A stretch of DNA of 64,000 bases. It comes from Panicum virgatum (Eukaryota > Streptophyta > Magnoliopsida > Poales > Poaceae). The translations under genes were made by a program, and so were the position numbers. The stretch is from NCBI RefSeq assembly GCF_016808335.1, contig NC_053136.1, positions 3,392,531 to 3,456,530 on the forward strand, given 5' to 3'. Below, piece by piece: positions 1 to 25,648 of this stretch. The first letter of the stretch is position 1, and the number at the start of each line of letters is the position of its first letter. The notes below the pieces were generated by a model. That model was given only the letters and a program-made list of their open reading frames with translations, had not been told where the DNA came from and searched no databases.

Positions 1-118
1 GGGCTTGCCGGTCGATCGCGGATTCGTTGGTCGATTCTGCAGCAAGGATTGCATTAGGATTCGGCAGGAAGATGAGCAGATAAGCCACGAGAAGAGGGAT
101 GAGCAGTACACGAGCCAT
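1..118 (-). CDS. N-terminus of a probable LRR receptor-like kinase (cut by window edge)
   Basis: Only the first 39 codons are inside the window. The ATG is at 118-116 on the minus strand. The reading begins MARVLLIPLLVAYLLIF, a basic residue followed by a long hydrophobic run, then a likely signal-peptidase region near NAILAAES, and continues to SAIDRQA at the edge. A secretion signal followed directly by a (A/I)DRQA segment is how many grass LRR receptor kinases of subfamily XII (the Xa21 type) enter their N-terminal LRR cap, which usually continues with ALLCFKS. That continuation is outside the window, so the family is an inference; what is seen is a signal peptide plus a short acidic segment. 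Other secreted proteins are possible. Confidence 0.5.
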   Translation of the reverse strand, partial: MARVLLIPLLVAYLLIFLPNPNAILAAESTNESAIDRQA

Positions 119-582
119 CTCTCCAAGCTTGAGAAGTCAGTAGTTCTGACTGATTCCGTGGCGTGTAGATTCCTCTATAAATCACCCCGGCCGGCTCCTG
201 TTGTCACACTCAAATCAAGTAGTCAGTGGACTACACGCTGACTTGTGCCGTGTGTAGACTGTGGACTGGCTAGGATGACCAATAAGTGAATGTGAGATGC
301 CGCGAGAAAGCAAGAGAGATGTGTCAATGAAACGTGGTCATTTACACGTTATCAGTGCTGTTTGGCTCAGATTTACTGTGAATTTGATGATTATTAAATA
401 GTGTATTTATATTTTTCAGAGAACTAAGTTGCATGCAAATATTTTTACTAGAAATGGTCAGCAGTACCAGAGAATGTTTGAATCCAAGTGCTAATAATAT
501 TGTAAAGTGCTAAACTTTGGTACTAGTTCGTCCAAACAGAAGAGTTAATGGAGTGGGCTATCTTTTAGCCAAGACTTAGAGT

Positions 583-814
583 ATGTTTGTTTAAATTGCA
601 GCTTTTGAGCTTTTCTGAAAAATCGTTGCTGCCTTTTTTTTTCTAAAAATCCAACACTAACTTTTAGAAAATGTGTTAGCTTCCTGAGCTCGAAAAGCTA
701 AGAAAAGCTTATAAAATTGAATTTTTTAGTTTTTCGTATAAACTCAACTTTTCTAGGCTTACAGCTTTTCAGAAACTAAGAGAAGCTATGAGGAAGCTTA
801 AACAAATAGGCCAT
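583..814. mobile_element. MITE-like element with terminal inverted repeats
   Basis: The left end reads gtatgtttgtttaa and the right end ttaaacaaatagg, which are imperfect reverse complements. The interior is rich in agctttt/aaaagct motifs on both strands, so the whole can fold on itself. No coding capacity. Exact borders and target-site duplication are uncertain. Confidence 0.5.
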
Positions 815-1165
815 TAAAAAATTTAGCAAGAATATGAGTGCTAATAGGAGGTGGTAAAGTTTAACCTCGACTTTAGCCCATCCAAACATATCTTTATTCA
901 AAATATGGTCAAATTAAGTATGGTACTGCCTCATTATGTTGACGACTAATTAGATTCCCAAAAGAAAAGGAGGAAAACAAGGACAGACATAAATATAATC
1001 ACTAGAATATCGAATATTAAACATTTTCATCTCGAAACACACAGAGCTATAACTTGGCAGCACTAGTGTGGGCAAGAAGTGAAGCCAAAAAAATTTATGA
1101 TCATGATATGGTAACTGAAGGTGGCAATCTTTTCGTCCTGCTGTTCAAATTGTTTTGTTCGCCAT

Positions 1166-1424
1166 GACTAAGTTTTTGCCCGTCACGTTAAAAAAAATCT
1201 TGCCATTTAAAAGTACTAAAAACAAATTGCAGAATCCTGAGCTAATTTGCGAGACGAATATAATGAATTATACTAATCTCTAACTAACGGATAGGAGTTG
1301 TAGTAGATCATAGATTAATTAGGCTCATTGTATTTGTTTCGCGAATTAGTATTCATTTGTGAAAAGTTTTGAAACTAATTTTTTAATATTTTAAATAGTA
1401 AAATTCTAATTAAAGTTTTAGCCG
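1166..1424. mobile_element. Diverged MITE of the gcgagacgaat family
   Basis: It contains tttgcgagacgaatataatgaat followed at about 80 bases by gattaattaggctcattgtatttgtttcgcgaatt, the same internal palindrome found in better preserved copies near 20958, 47187 and 53551. This copy is degraded and its ends are uncertain. Confidence 0.5.
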
Positions 1425-1500
1425 GAGAAGCGCCAAGAAACCAATATGGCGCGTCTTAAAAAGAGCATTTCCCAGGAAATTTATCAGCAATCAGATCCTG

Positions 1501-2102
1501 CCAAGCACTCCATTCAACGTACGGGATTCCACGAGGGAATCGACAGGTCGCTGCGGCTGCTGGTGGCGCTGGCAGGTCGCTCTGCCTGCTGGCTGCTGCC
1601 GTAACAAATCCATTGACCGTTGACCGGTCAAAGCACCAGCAGCTCCGGCCTGAAATGCACGCTCGGTTCTCGCCTCACGTCCTCACCTTGGTGGTTGGCG
1701 GGCGCTGCTGCTGCTCCTCCACGGCTCCACCCTGCCTTTGACTGCCTGCCCCGCCCGCCGCCCTCACCAATCCCTTCGCTTTGCTGCTCCTGCGGCGGCG
1801 GCGTATGCCATTGACCCACCGGCGGCCGCCATCGCCAACGCACGGGCGCTGCTCCCCTTCCCCTCACCTGGTTGCTTGGTTGAGTAGCTAGCGGCGCCCA
1901 CCCACTCCCACCGCGCCCGCCCCCGCATATTCCTTCGTGTCCGGTGCCCGCCACGCGCGGGCAGATCCCGCTCCACCCGCTCTTCGCTTCCACCCGCTTC
2001 GCTGGCGCGGGGCAGCCGCGGGCTCCCCCGGCAGCGGCGGAAGCGACGAGGAACAGCAGCAGCAGCAGCTAGCGAGCTGTGTCGGCAGGCCTGGCCTCCG
2101 GG
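1501..2102 (+). promoter_or_regulatory. Promoter and 5' UTR region of the G-gamma gene
   Basis: Base composition changes from AT-rich to strongly GC-rich at about 1540 and stays so up to the start codon, typical of the 5' side of grass genes. A short (CAG)n tract lies at about 2053-2069 just before the ATG. Transcription start not determinable from sequence alone. Confidence 0.4.
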
Positions 2103-4179
2103 ATGAGGGGGGAGGCCAACGGCGGGGAGGCCCGCCGGCCGCGGGGTGAGGACCCGGAGCACGAGGACGAGGAGGAGGAGCGGCAGGGGGGCGAGGGGGC
2201 GCCGCCGCCTCAGGGGCAGCTCCAGACGCAGAGGCCCGCGCGGCCGCCCTCCGGCCCGCAGCAGCAGCATCAACCGCCGCCGGCGAGGACGAGGAACGTC
2301 GGGTACGTCGGCAAGCACCGCCTCTCCGCCGCCATCGCCCGCCTCGACCAGGAGCTCCAGTCCCTCCAGGTCCGCGCTATTCTCCTCGCTGAACCAACCA
2401 ACCACCGTGGCTCTCCTCCTCGTCCGGAGAGTCAGCAGGCCCCGACCTGCGGCCGGCGTTCCCGTTCCATCAGCAAGCGTGTGATCCAGATCTTGCCTGG
2501 TGAAAGCAAGCAAGCCACCCGTTTTTTTCGCATCCGATCTATAGCCCAAATTGCACCTTACTCATCTTGGACTATTGCCGTAGGATTAGTCAGTTATGCT
2601 TGCTGCCTCCGTGTAGAAACTTGTTTCTTACCGTCTCGTGCTGTCTAGTGCTCGAGAAGAAATGGAGGACCCGGACACTTTATTACCTATATTAACAAGC
2701 CAGTCATGAAGATAGCATGATGAATTGCCCTTCGCAAACAACAGCACAGCTAGCGGTAGGGTTGTTGTGTTTGTGCGTTAGCCATTTATAGCTTGATTTG
2801 CATGTACTATGAGTCTATGACCAGACAATCTTGAGCTGTGAACAAAATAGGGTCCTGCTCTTGCACGGTAACTCTTAACGGAAAGGAAGAAACACTTGAA
2901 GAAAATGCAGTCCTTACTCGTCCTTCGCACCTTTTTCCTGTTACTCTGTCTAAACAACCAACCCTTTTCTTCTAAGTTGAGGATCTTCTGGAACTTGTTG
3001 ATGCCGCTTCTTTTTTTAGAGGAACGCCTTTTCCCATTCAGTTCTTTGGTCTATCTATTTATGCAAAGGTTAACTGAATCTTTTCAGTACTTCACATTGT
3101 TCCAGGAATAGACTGAATTTTATCTGCAAAAGATGTTTTGACATTTCTTTTAATGAACTATTAGCTTTCAATCTTTGCATCATACTTATTTTTATTAAAA
3201 CCCTATATTTTCTATCCCATGCACTAACATTAGGGAACTATGTGTGACTTACTTTTGCATCAATTGGTTATGCTTCTTGTTGGTATAACTGTGTAGCTAG
3301 AGCATTGAAATCCAGATCCCACAGAACTGGCCGGTGTTGTTGGTACATGGATTTTTTAGAGAAAATTACATTGAATATTTTTATGACTTGGTACAGATGC
3401 GAGTACACATAATCAGTAATTGGTCCTTTGTTCATCTCGCCCTTTCAGTCTTTTACAAGACCCCCCAAAAAAAACTTTAGTCGTATTTTTAAAAGGATTC
3501 TAGATGGCATAAGTTGCTCATTCTATTTTGTTTATGTCTAAGGCTCTGTGGTTACTACAAGGTTCATTGGGAGAATGGGAGGTTAGGCTAAAACCTGTAC
3601 CCTTCAGAATTTAGGAGAAACCAGAACTGGTAACTAGTGATTTCTTTGTACGACTGCTCTGAAATAGCAATTTATTTGGGGACAAATTTCTACCTTTTTT
3701 TATGAATGGAGGCAATGTTCTGCTGTGACTTTATACAGCATGGTCTACTCTGACAACACTCAGTGTGCGTTTTCATGCAGGAGGAATTGAATGAGCTTGA
3801 AACCATGGAACCTGCATCCACTGCATGCCAGGAGTAAGTGAATTTCAGATTAACATTTGTTTTCCATCACATTATGTGGTGTTTCTTCCAATTGTTGACT
3901 TGTATCGTCCTTATCAATAAACCAGTGTGATCACAAGTACAGAAGGGAAACCTGACCCGCTTCTTCCTATGTAAGTACTGATGCTATGCTACTCTTCATA
4001 TTTCAACTATCTCACCATGCAAAAATCCTTGTGCATAATAAGCACGCAAGTAACTATGATCTCCTCATCTTTACAGCACCAGTGGTCCGGAGAACTCTTC
4101 TTGGGACAGATGGTTTCAGCGGGTTCGCAGCTCCCGCAGCCACAAATGGTGGGCATCAAGAGGCTCTGACTTCTCCTAG
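2103..4179 (+). CDS. RGG2: Heterotrimeric G-protein gamma subunit, RGG2-like (type B)
   Basis: Plant G-gamma subunits pair with G-beta at the plasma membrane and carry signals from the G-alpha cycle. I read four exons: 2103-2369, 3781-3833, 3926-3970 and 4077-4179, all with GT-AG introns, giving 155 residues. Residues 1-64 are charged and Gln/Pro-rich and variable in the family. The conserved core starts at GYVGKHRLSAAIARLDQELQ (about residues 67-86), the helix that coils with G-beta, and continues EELNELETMEPAS in exon 2. The C-terminal region has the plant signature WDRWF and KWWASRGSDFS. The protein ends in DFS, so there is no CaaX prenylation motif, which is the definition of type B subunits such as rice RGG2, to which it is very similar as I remember it. 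The first exon is GC-rich and the rest AT-rich. Its 3' end faces the 3' end of the helicase gene. Confidence 0.93.
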
Positions 4180-4811
4180 CTTCTGCAAAGCTGAAAGCAT
4201 CGACATCAGTTGAGTGCAGATTAAGATTAAACCAGTTGAATTGTGTCATCATTGAGTGTCTTGGCAAACAGAATTACAAGGCAGCGTTCCATTGCGGCAT
4301 GACTCAGAGTACCTGATAGTTTTTGGAGAAAATTGTTATGTATGTATGTAGTAATCCGGTAATCCCTGACGAGACTGAACATTTGATGTGTCCACATCAG
4401 ACCTGATTGTTGTTCACAAGAGTCTGAAGATCATTTTCCCACAGGTTCTGACTTGCTCTGTCAGATTCTGATGGTCATGTAATGTTGCTGTTCTTTTTTT
4501 TTCACACGTGAAGATCCACAATGTCATAGAAAGTTATCAGAAAGAGCATCAGATTTAACATTGTGTTGTGCTTAGAGGCGGGAATGGATTTGAATCTAAA
4601 TTCAAATGAAGATGCCGAAATGAACTACAAACAATTGCCCGATGGAAAAGTCAGATGAAAGGCAAGGAGTGTAAACGTAAAAACATCGGCATATGATCCA
4701 AAACCAATGCAAAGGTCATAATATCAAATCCAAATGTTTTAAATCAAAAGGTGGTCAACAATCGCACAAATTTTGCACTTAAATTCTAGCACTACATTCA
4801 TGACATAAATT

Positions 4812-4876
<65 letters not shown>

Positions 4877-5322
4877 CGTACATGATTTAGGCAATCGTCC
4901 TCATATGCCTTGTTGCATGCTTTTTGTTCCTTCATTTATAGTAGCGCGTATTTGTTGGGCGAAGTAAGCTCTGCACTGCAACTATCGCGATGCCGTCCGT
5001 AAAGTAACAGAACTGCTTACGCTACTCTCAGCTGCATGCTGCTGCTACTTATAGTACTACAGTGAGCTACTAAGTTCTCATGCACCAGACATGAGACATG
5101 ATTCATGAAGTACGGAAGTACAAGGCATTGTTCCTGAATTCCTATATACAAGTCTATCACTCGCTGCAGTGGCACATATATTTTTACAGGGCTTCCATCA
5201 CAGAAGCCGTTCACACTAGTAGCTTGCTACATGTGCTCGATGAAGCTATGTGGAAGAGATGCGAGATCCCTAACAAGTGTCCTGGTTGGCCATCCTACAT
5301 TCCTACTGGTACCCTACAATGC
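4180..5322. other. Region between two convergent 3' ends
   Basis: This holds the 3' UTR of the G-gamma gene on the plus strand and of the RecQ4 helicase on the minus strand. There is one long dinucleotide repeat (see 4815-4875). No other gene is visible; short open frames here have no recognisable content. Confidence 0.6.
4815..4875. repeat. (AC)n microsatellite, about 30 units
   Basis: A perfect alternating AC run of about 61 bases between the two convergent genes. Uninterrupted runs of this length are usually polymorphic. Confidence 0.98.
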
Positions 5323-19837
<14,515 letters not shown>

Positions 19838-20940
19838 TGGCGCTCATAAGAGCACAAGGCCTGATTAGTACATTCGAGCAGAGATGTCCAAGTATTAAGC
19901 GCTAATATAAGGTACGGTCACCATAAGAGCAGATAACAAACAAGCTAAGTCAGTTCGACTGTCCAGTCGACCACAGCACACCAAGACTGGAACGAATTCA
20001 GCAGTGGAAGGCACTGGTCGGTCAATTCACGTTTATCAGATGCCCAAATGAGCCCAAGTAGGATCAGCGTGCTACCACAGCGTCAGAACACGCATTTTTT
20101 GTGCAACAGCATAATGGCTCGCCGGAGCTACATCGTTGATAGGCACAGAGGCCTCCTTCAAACTTCCTCACTAGGCCGGTAAGGAAGTAAACCATGATCA
20201 GAATCCGCAGACCCACCCCCCCCCCCCCCACCCCACACCCAAAACAGTGAGGACCCCCCGGCGATTCGGCGAGAGTGCCTGAGGCGGCATTCTACCGAAC
20301 ACCCTGTCCTCACACACCGCCCCGCCGACAGACGGAGGACCACCTCGCCGTCCCCCCACCCCCTTCCCCGGCGAGACCCCAACCTTGCACCACGCGCACG
20401 CCCTAACAAAACCGCGAAATTACAAAAACACGTACCCTGAAGCGCGAGCGTCACCGGATCGGAGCCTCCGGAACCACCTGCGGGCCGCGACGGCTCCCGG
20501 CGGAAGCGGCGGCGGAGAGCGAAGGCGCGAGAGATCCAGCACAGCAGGATGGTTGCGGCGGAAATGGGGGCGGGGCAGGGCCGCAGGGGCGCCGCGCGGG
20601 ATACGGCACGGGGATCGAAATTGAAAAGCTCCCCCGTGGAGGGAAACAAAAATCGGGCTGCCGGATGGGCGCGGGGATTCGCGGCGCGCTAGGTCTAGGT
20701 GGAAGTGGAAGGTGGTGTCGCCAGGACGCCAACGGATAGAAATGCGCGGCTTGTCTTTCTTCCAGAAGAGCCCACACGTAGGGGTGGTAACGGACCGACC
20801 CTAGTCTCTTCACAGCCTAACAAAGATCTTAATTTTTTTAGCTCAAAATTATATAAGATTAGAGCCCGGCCCTTTTAAGGCCCGGCCCTTATATTTTCTA
20901 GTTCAAAATGTTGGGCCCTTTACCGCCCCTACCCACACGT
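19838..20940 (-). promoter_or_regulatory. 5' UTR, probable 5' UTR intron and promoter of RecQ4
   Basis: The region 20170-20800 is GC-rich as expected for a grass promoter/first exon. On the minus strand CTTCAGG|GTACGTG (about 20430) is a plausible donor and CTAATCAG|GCC (about 19862) a plausible acceptor, which would give a ~570-base intron in the 5' UTR. A run of 14 C lies at 20216-20229. Splicing here is inference. Confidence 0.4.
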
Positions 20941-20957
20941 GTTTCCGTCTGGTACAT

Positions 20958-21295
20958 GGCTGTGTTTAGATGTTTATAAAATCTTACTAATTTGAGGTAC
21001 TAAATGAAATTTATTTATAAAACTTTTTGTATAAATGGATTGTAAATCGCGAGACGAATATAATGATACTAATTAATTCATGATTAATTAATAATTAGCA
21101 GATAGTACTGTAGCATCACTGTTGCAAATCATGGATTAAGTGGGCTCATTAAATTCGTCTCGCGATTTACAGCTCATTCATATAAAAAGTTTTGTAAATA
21201 GACTTCATTTAGTATTTCATACATGTGTCGAAATATTTGATGTGATGTTTTATTTGTGTTTACGAGTTTATGAGATGGGAACTAAACGCATAGCC
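20958..21295. mobile_element. MITE of the gcgagacgaat family
   Basis: Ends are ggctgtgtttag and the near reverse complement aaacgcatagcc. The centre has taaatcgcgagacgaat and, inverted, attcgtctcgcgattta with tgtagcatcactgttgcaaatcatgg between them. No coding capacity; about 340 bp. Confidence 0.8.
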
Positions 21296-21648
21296 AGATG
21301 GCCCAAGAAACGCGGAAGGAAGGACGTCGATTCGGGGATTTTTCCTTCCCTCCGTGAAAGTTGAAACGGGCGTCCGGGCCCATTTCCCGTGACCACTGAC
21401 GAAGTGACGATCTCCTCGTCCTTGGCTACTAGCAGACTACTAGCAGTGACAACTGACGATGTGTGTAGACTCTTTTCTGGGTTCAAAGTTCAAAGCTACC
21501 ATTGCGTCTGTGAGGGGATTTTTTTAGCGGTTGTTCGATTGGAAGATGAGAATTCCACGAATTGGTAATTGATAGAACGGCGAGAACAATCCGTGCGGGC
21601 AAACAATTGTTCGTGGCCGCGCGGCTGAATGAAAAATGTTAGCACACT

Positions 21649-22084
21649 CTAAGGGCAGCTTTAACATTTAATCTAGGAGGTGTTTGCTGATTCCATCTTG
21701 CTCCAACGTTTATAAATGTGCAGCATCTAACATGGAACCCACACTAATATTAAAGTATTTCCTGCACTTAACTTTCCCGAGGGCCATGAGCTGCAAGTTC
21801 GAATCTGATGATAGAGGAAGTAAACTTTTTTTTTAACTTCAGTTCAAGGTGCTTATTATGTCTGTTTGGCTGGTCCAGAAGCTGGCTGATTTCGTCTGAT
21901 TCAATAATATTCGGTGTAAGTGGAATAAGCCGAAAGAAGTAGGCTAGTGATGCTGCTGGTGGCTAGCCAAACAGAGTAGATTTGGCTGCCGGTGCTAGGA
22001 ATTTCTAGCTTGGCACTACCGCTCACAATTGTCTTCTCTCTCCTTGAAGCACCTCCTTAGAACACACGTCAAAGCTGCCCTAGC
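21649..22084. mobile_element. MITE-like element with ~15-bp inverted ends
   Basis: The left end ctaagggcagcttt and the right end aaagctgccctag are reverse complements with one extra base; similarity continues inward (ggaggtg / cacctcc). About 435 bp, non-coding. No clear target duplication was found. Confidence 0.65.
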
Positions 22085-22145
22085 ATCATGCATGGTATTA
22101 GAGGTGTAAATTGGTTATCCTTAGTGCATCTTCAACTCTCTTTAA

Positions 22146-22211
22146 TTCAAATATTTGTACTGTTTTTTTAGAATAGAATTTTATTTTGAAGAAGCAGTAC
22201 AAATATTTGAA
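22146..22211. repeat. Perfect 17-bp inverted repeat
   Basis: ttcaaatatttgtactg at 22146-22162 is the exact reverse complement of 22195-22211, with a 32-base loop. It may be the remains of a MITE. Confidence 0.8.
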
Positions 22212-22300
22212 CTAATAAAAAAATTAGAGGTGCAGCCAAGCATCTCTGCGATAAGGGTAGAGAAGTGCGGAAAGGGACAGGTAGCTGTCTTCATCCACGT

Positions 22301-23395
22301 ACCAGGTGAATAGGTTATACCTAAAATAGCATTCTTTTATAAAGACTAATAATAAAATTAGCTTCATGAACGCAGCCTTTTTGCCAAACAGTATATGATG
22401 TGTACCAGGTGAATAGGTTGTTATACCTAAAAATAGCATTCTTTTATAAAGACTAATAATAAAATTAGCTTCATGAAGCGTGCGTACTGTTGTCTCGTCC
22501 TTATCCCCTATCTACAGCGCTCACAGGCGAAAATGGCGAACTCGAGGCGGAGGGGAAAGGGCGAACTCGAGGCGGAGGCCGCTACCGGCGGGGATTCCGC
22601 CGGTCTCCTTTCTCTCCGATGGCCGGCCGGCTGTCGGCGAGGAAGATGGACCGCGGAATTACCGTGCGGCTGTACATAGGTTAGATAGCTATATATCTAG
22701 GCCTATATACTGCTCGTCGCCGTCGGGCGTCGGAGATACGGTTTGCCGGCGGTCTCAATCCGTCGATTCCTTTTGTGGTTGGCCGGAGGAGACGGATGTT
22801 GAGCTGTTGCGGCTTTTGTTCCTCTTGCTGTTGGTCGCCGGCGGCGACTCGGCGAGGCGGATTTTGCTTCTCCAGAAGACTTCCGGTGAGTTCTTCCGCT
22901 TGAAATCTTCTGTGAGATTGGGTCGGGTCCTTTCGTGTCCTTGCGATTGGATCTCGTCTTTGGGGGTGACCTCTATGGCGGAGCTCGTGGTTGGTGCTCT
23001 TCGTGTTCTTCCGCGGAGCTTCGGATCTTCTCGGGTCGAGGCGGAAGACGGCGGATGGAGGGTCAATTTGAAGAGATCGACGGCTGAAGTCCTCTTTCTC
23101 GCGGATCTCATGCAGCTTACCGTTCGATGTCCATCTCTTCATTTGTTTCGGTTTGATTGGTGGCTTCAAGATCTTGAGCGATGCACGGAGTCCATGGAGG
23201 CGCTCGAGCTTCTCTGTCTGGAGGTGGGAGGTGATTTGCAGGGACCGGGTTGTAATTTGTGTTTTTCTTAGGGTTGTTTCTGCAAAACTAAGATGTACTG
23301 TGTTGTCTTTTAATTAATATAAGCTGCATCTTGGTTCGCAAAAAAAAAAACTTCATGAACGCAGCCTTTTTGCCAAACAGTATATGATGTGTACT
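22301..23395. repeat. Tandem duplication of ~103 bp, second copy split by an insertion
   Basis: 22301-22403 (accaggtgaatagg to tatatgatgtgt) is repeated from 22404 with a few differences. The second copy runs to 22477, is interrupted by the 22478-23350 insertion, and resumes at 23351-23395. Confidence 0.9.
22478..23350 (+). mobile_element. Poly(A)-tailed non-LTR type insertion with 9-bp target duplication
   Basis: 873 bp that end in a run of 11 or more A and are flanked by cttcatgaa at 22469-22477 and 23351-23359. The intact sequence of the site is available in the neighbouring repeat copy, which lacks the insertion. Base composition is GC-rich at the 5' side. The end (gttttgtaa-like, aagctgcatcttggttcgc then poly(A)) resembles plant L1 LINE 3' ends. 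An open frame of ~260 codons crosses it on the plus strand but has no ATG-led recognisable domain. It could be a deleted L1, another non-autonomous retroelement or a processed transcript. Confidence 0.75.
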
Positions 23396-23981
23396 GTGTA
23401 GCTACGGACACGGTCACTCCATGTGAATAAGCGTAATCACACTGCCACTGTAAACACGGCTTTTGCTCGGTCATTTCTGTTTGGGCTTATAGTACAGCCG
23501 TCGTGCCCAGGTCCGAACGGAAACAGACACTACCGCCATGTCAAGTTCCTGCTGGGCCGAGCTAGGAAATGGGCTCCGATATCCTTTCAAAAAAGGATGG
23601 GCTCTGGTGTTCCCCGGCCTTGACGCCTCATCCTCCCACAAGGACATTTTGTTTGCTGTTCTACAAATACGTCAACAACAGAACCCAGTGGTACAAATGA
23701 TACTCCTCGAATGTTTCGTTCTATGGTAGATGGCTTGAACCCTGCCGACGTTCTACAATTTCCTCTCTTTTTTGTGACTTGTTCTAGAATTTCCTCTGGA
23801 GCTGCTCAAAAGAGCGAGCTACTACGTCTGGCAGTGTCAGCTTCAGAGGATGGTTCCAGACAAATAAGCAGAGCATAACACTGAACATAAGATCAGTGTT
23901 TTTTTCCCCATGTTATTAGGTACAGTACAGGAAGCGCATTGTAAGATTCTATTTCATGTCTAGAGATTAGCAGTTAGTCAA
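23396..23981. other. Intergenic, nothing recognised
   Basis: No gene, clear repeat or RNA feature seen between the duplicated segment and the gypsy LTR. Confidence 0.5.
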
Positions 23982-25030
23982 TGTCATGGTGCTGCAAACC
24001 ACAGCCGGGTGGCGGAAGGCACCCGCCCTAACCCAGAGGGTGTATACTCGGGGGTTAGCTAGTCTAGATCCATCTCCCTCAAGAACACGATGAGCACAGC
24101 AAGATTTAGAGTGGTTCGGGCCGCCGGAGCGTAATACCCTACGTCCACTGTGTGTTGTATTGCCTTCCCACGAGAGTGTGAGAGTTGCTAGAGCTTGAGA
24201 CTGTCTGAAGATGTCCTGTGCACAGCGAGCGCCTCCCTTTTATATCTCAAGGGGGCGCGTACACAGCTGTTGGGTCCCCGACAGGTGGGTCCAACGATGT
24301 AGTATAAAATAACGTACTGTTCATACATTATGGCGTCGCAGGCAAATGATATCTCTCTCTGGGTTCCCTTGCCTGCTCCCGGAGCCCTTCGTCCATCATG
24401 TCCTGGTGCTGTCTTGTCGGGACGCAACCCGTCGTAGCTAGTGGCGTCGCCTGCCACGTAGCTTAAGCGGGCTGTGTAGCTTGCGGCGTAGGCGGCATGA
24501 TGGAAAAATGCCATGCCGTCGTATCCATTTAATGCGGCAGACGGGCTCTGCGCGGGCGCGGCACAGGCGGCTGCACTGTGCACCTTGGTAATACGCGGTG
24601 CACAGCGAGGCCTGACAAAAGCTGTCTCGCATACCGCGGCGGCAGAGCACGCCTTGTCCACTTGCATTAAATGCAGTGGGCGCGCGAGTCTTCCGGCAGA
24701 AGGCTCGCGCTCGAGCCCGTGCCTTTGGGCCACGTGGCAGCCCCGGACCCCTATGCGGGAAAAGGGGGGTCCGGGCGGCGCAGGAGGTCCCGGACCCCTA
24801 TGGGGGTCCGAGGCCCCGGCCGTCAGCTCGGGTCTTCCCTTGCTTAGAGGCACGTGGCGTCTCCGGACCCGTCCCCAGGCGGGGAGCGGGTCCGGGGCCG
24901 TTGGCCTAGTGAGGGAAGAGCCTGGCCCGTGGGGCCTGCCTTTTTTGTCCCTTCCACGCAGTTACGGATAACTACGCAGGTCCTACCTTGCTGCAGTAAG
25001 AGTGGGTATCCCTGCTACAGGGTACCGACA
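23982..25030 (-). repeat. 3' LTR of the Tat element
   Basis: 1049 bp. It is 40 bp longer than the other LTR because of an extra segment near 24770-24820 in a run of ggacccctatg-type motifs. Confidence 0.93.
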
Positions 25031-25051
25031 GTGGCCCCCGGGCCCACCTTA
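25031..25051 (-). other. Polypurine-like tract of the Tat element
   Basis: On the minus strand GGTGGGCCCGGGGGCCAC precedes the 3' LTR directly. It is not a clean purine run, so the call is positional. Confidence 0.5.
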
Positions 25052-25648
25052 GGGGAGGTACGAACCCACTGGTGGGGCCACTTTTGCGATTTGGCTCCAT
25101 TCAGTTCCTGCAGGGGCCTTGACTGGCTTTGACCACCCATCGGGTTGGTTGCTGCCTCATCACATCGCAACGGCTTACTGACCATGGGCCCCACGCACAG
25201 TGGTTCACCTAGTCGCGCGCGCGACGTTCGGCATTGTTGCGGCCGGAGTAAACGGATCATTTACCACCGGCGCAGTTCCCGAAAAGCCCGGCCACGCCAA
25301 CGCTTAATACGCGCACGTCAGCTCAGCTTCCGCCTCGCTCCCCGCGCGTGTGGGCGACGGTTCAGATCCCGTCTTTTCGCACCCTTGTTGGTTACCCGCT
25401 CACCCCGCCAGGTGGGCCTGGGCCCCCATGTCATGGACTGGGCGGTTAACTCCAGGCGCGGGCGTCGCTTGAGTTTCGACGACGGTTCCGGGGCGCACCA
25501 GTTGAGTCAGGCTTTATAACGGGGCGCACCGCATTCCGCGGTTGCTTTCCCGCATTCGTCTTCTTCCTCCAGCCTTTGCGCCCCTTTGCCTTCGAGCTTT
25601 CCTTGCCCTTCTCTCCCCAATGCAGGCTGCTCCTCACTCCACCGAGAG

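Larger units (their letters stand above)
119..1500. other. Intergenic region with two AT-rich MITE-like elements
   Basis: No coding potential is visible between the partial gene and the G-protein gene. The stretch is AT-rich and contains two transposon-like segments described separately (about 583-814 and 1166-1424). The promoters of the two divergent genes should lie here. I could not fix a convincing TATA box for either. Confidence 0.5.

Noticed and set aside
22480..23271. Open frame of ~263 codons on the plus strand as a gene
   Set aside because: It lies entirely inside a poly(A)-tailed insertion with target duplication, has no clear ATG start at its 5' end, no recognisable domain, and equally long frames exist on the other strand.
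24188..24853. Minus-strand frame of 221 codons as a gene
   Set aside because: An almost identical frame occurs at 41660-42286. Both are within the LTRs of the Tat element, so this is repeated non-coding sequence.
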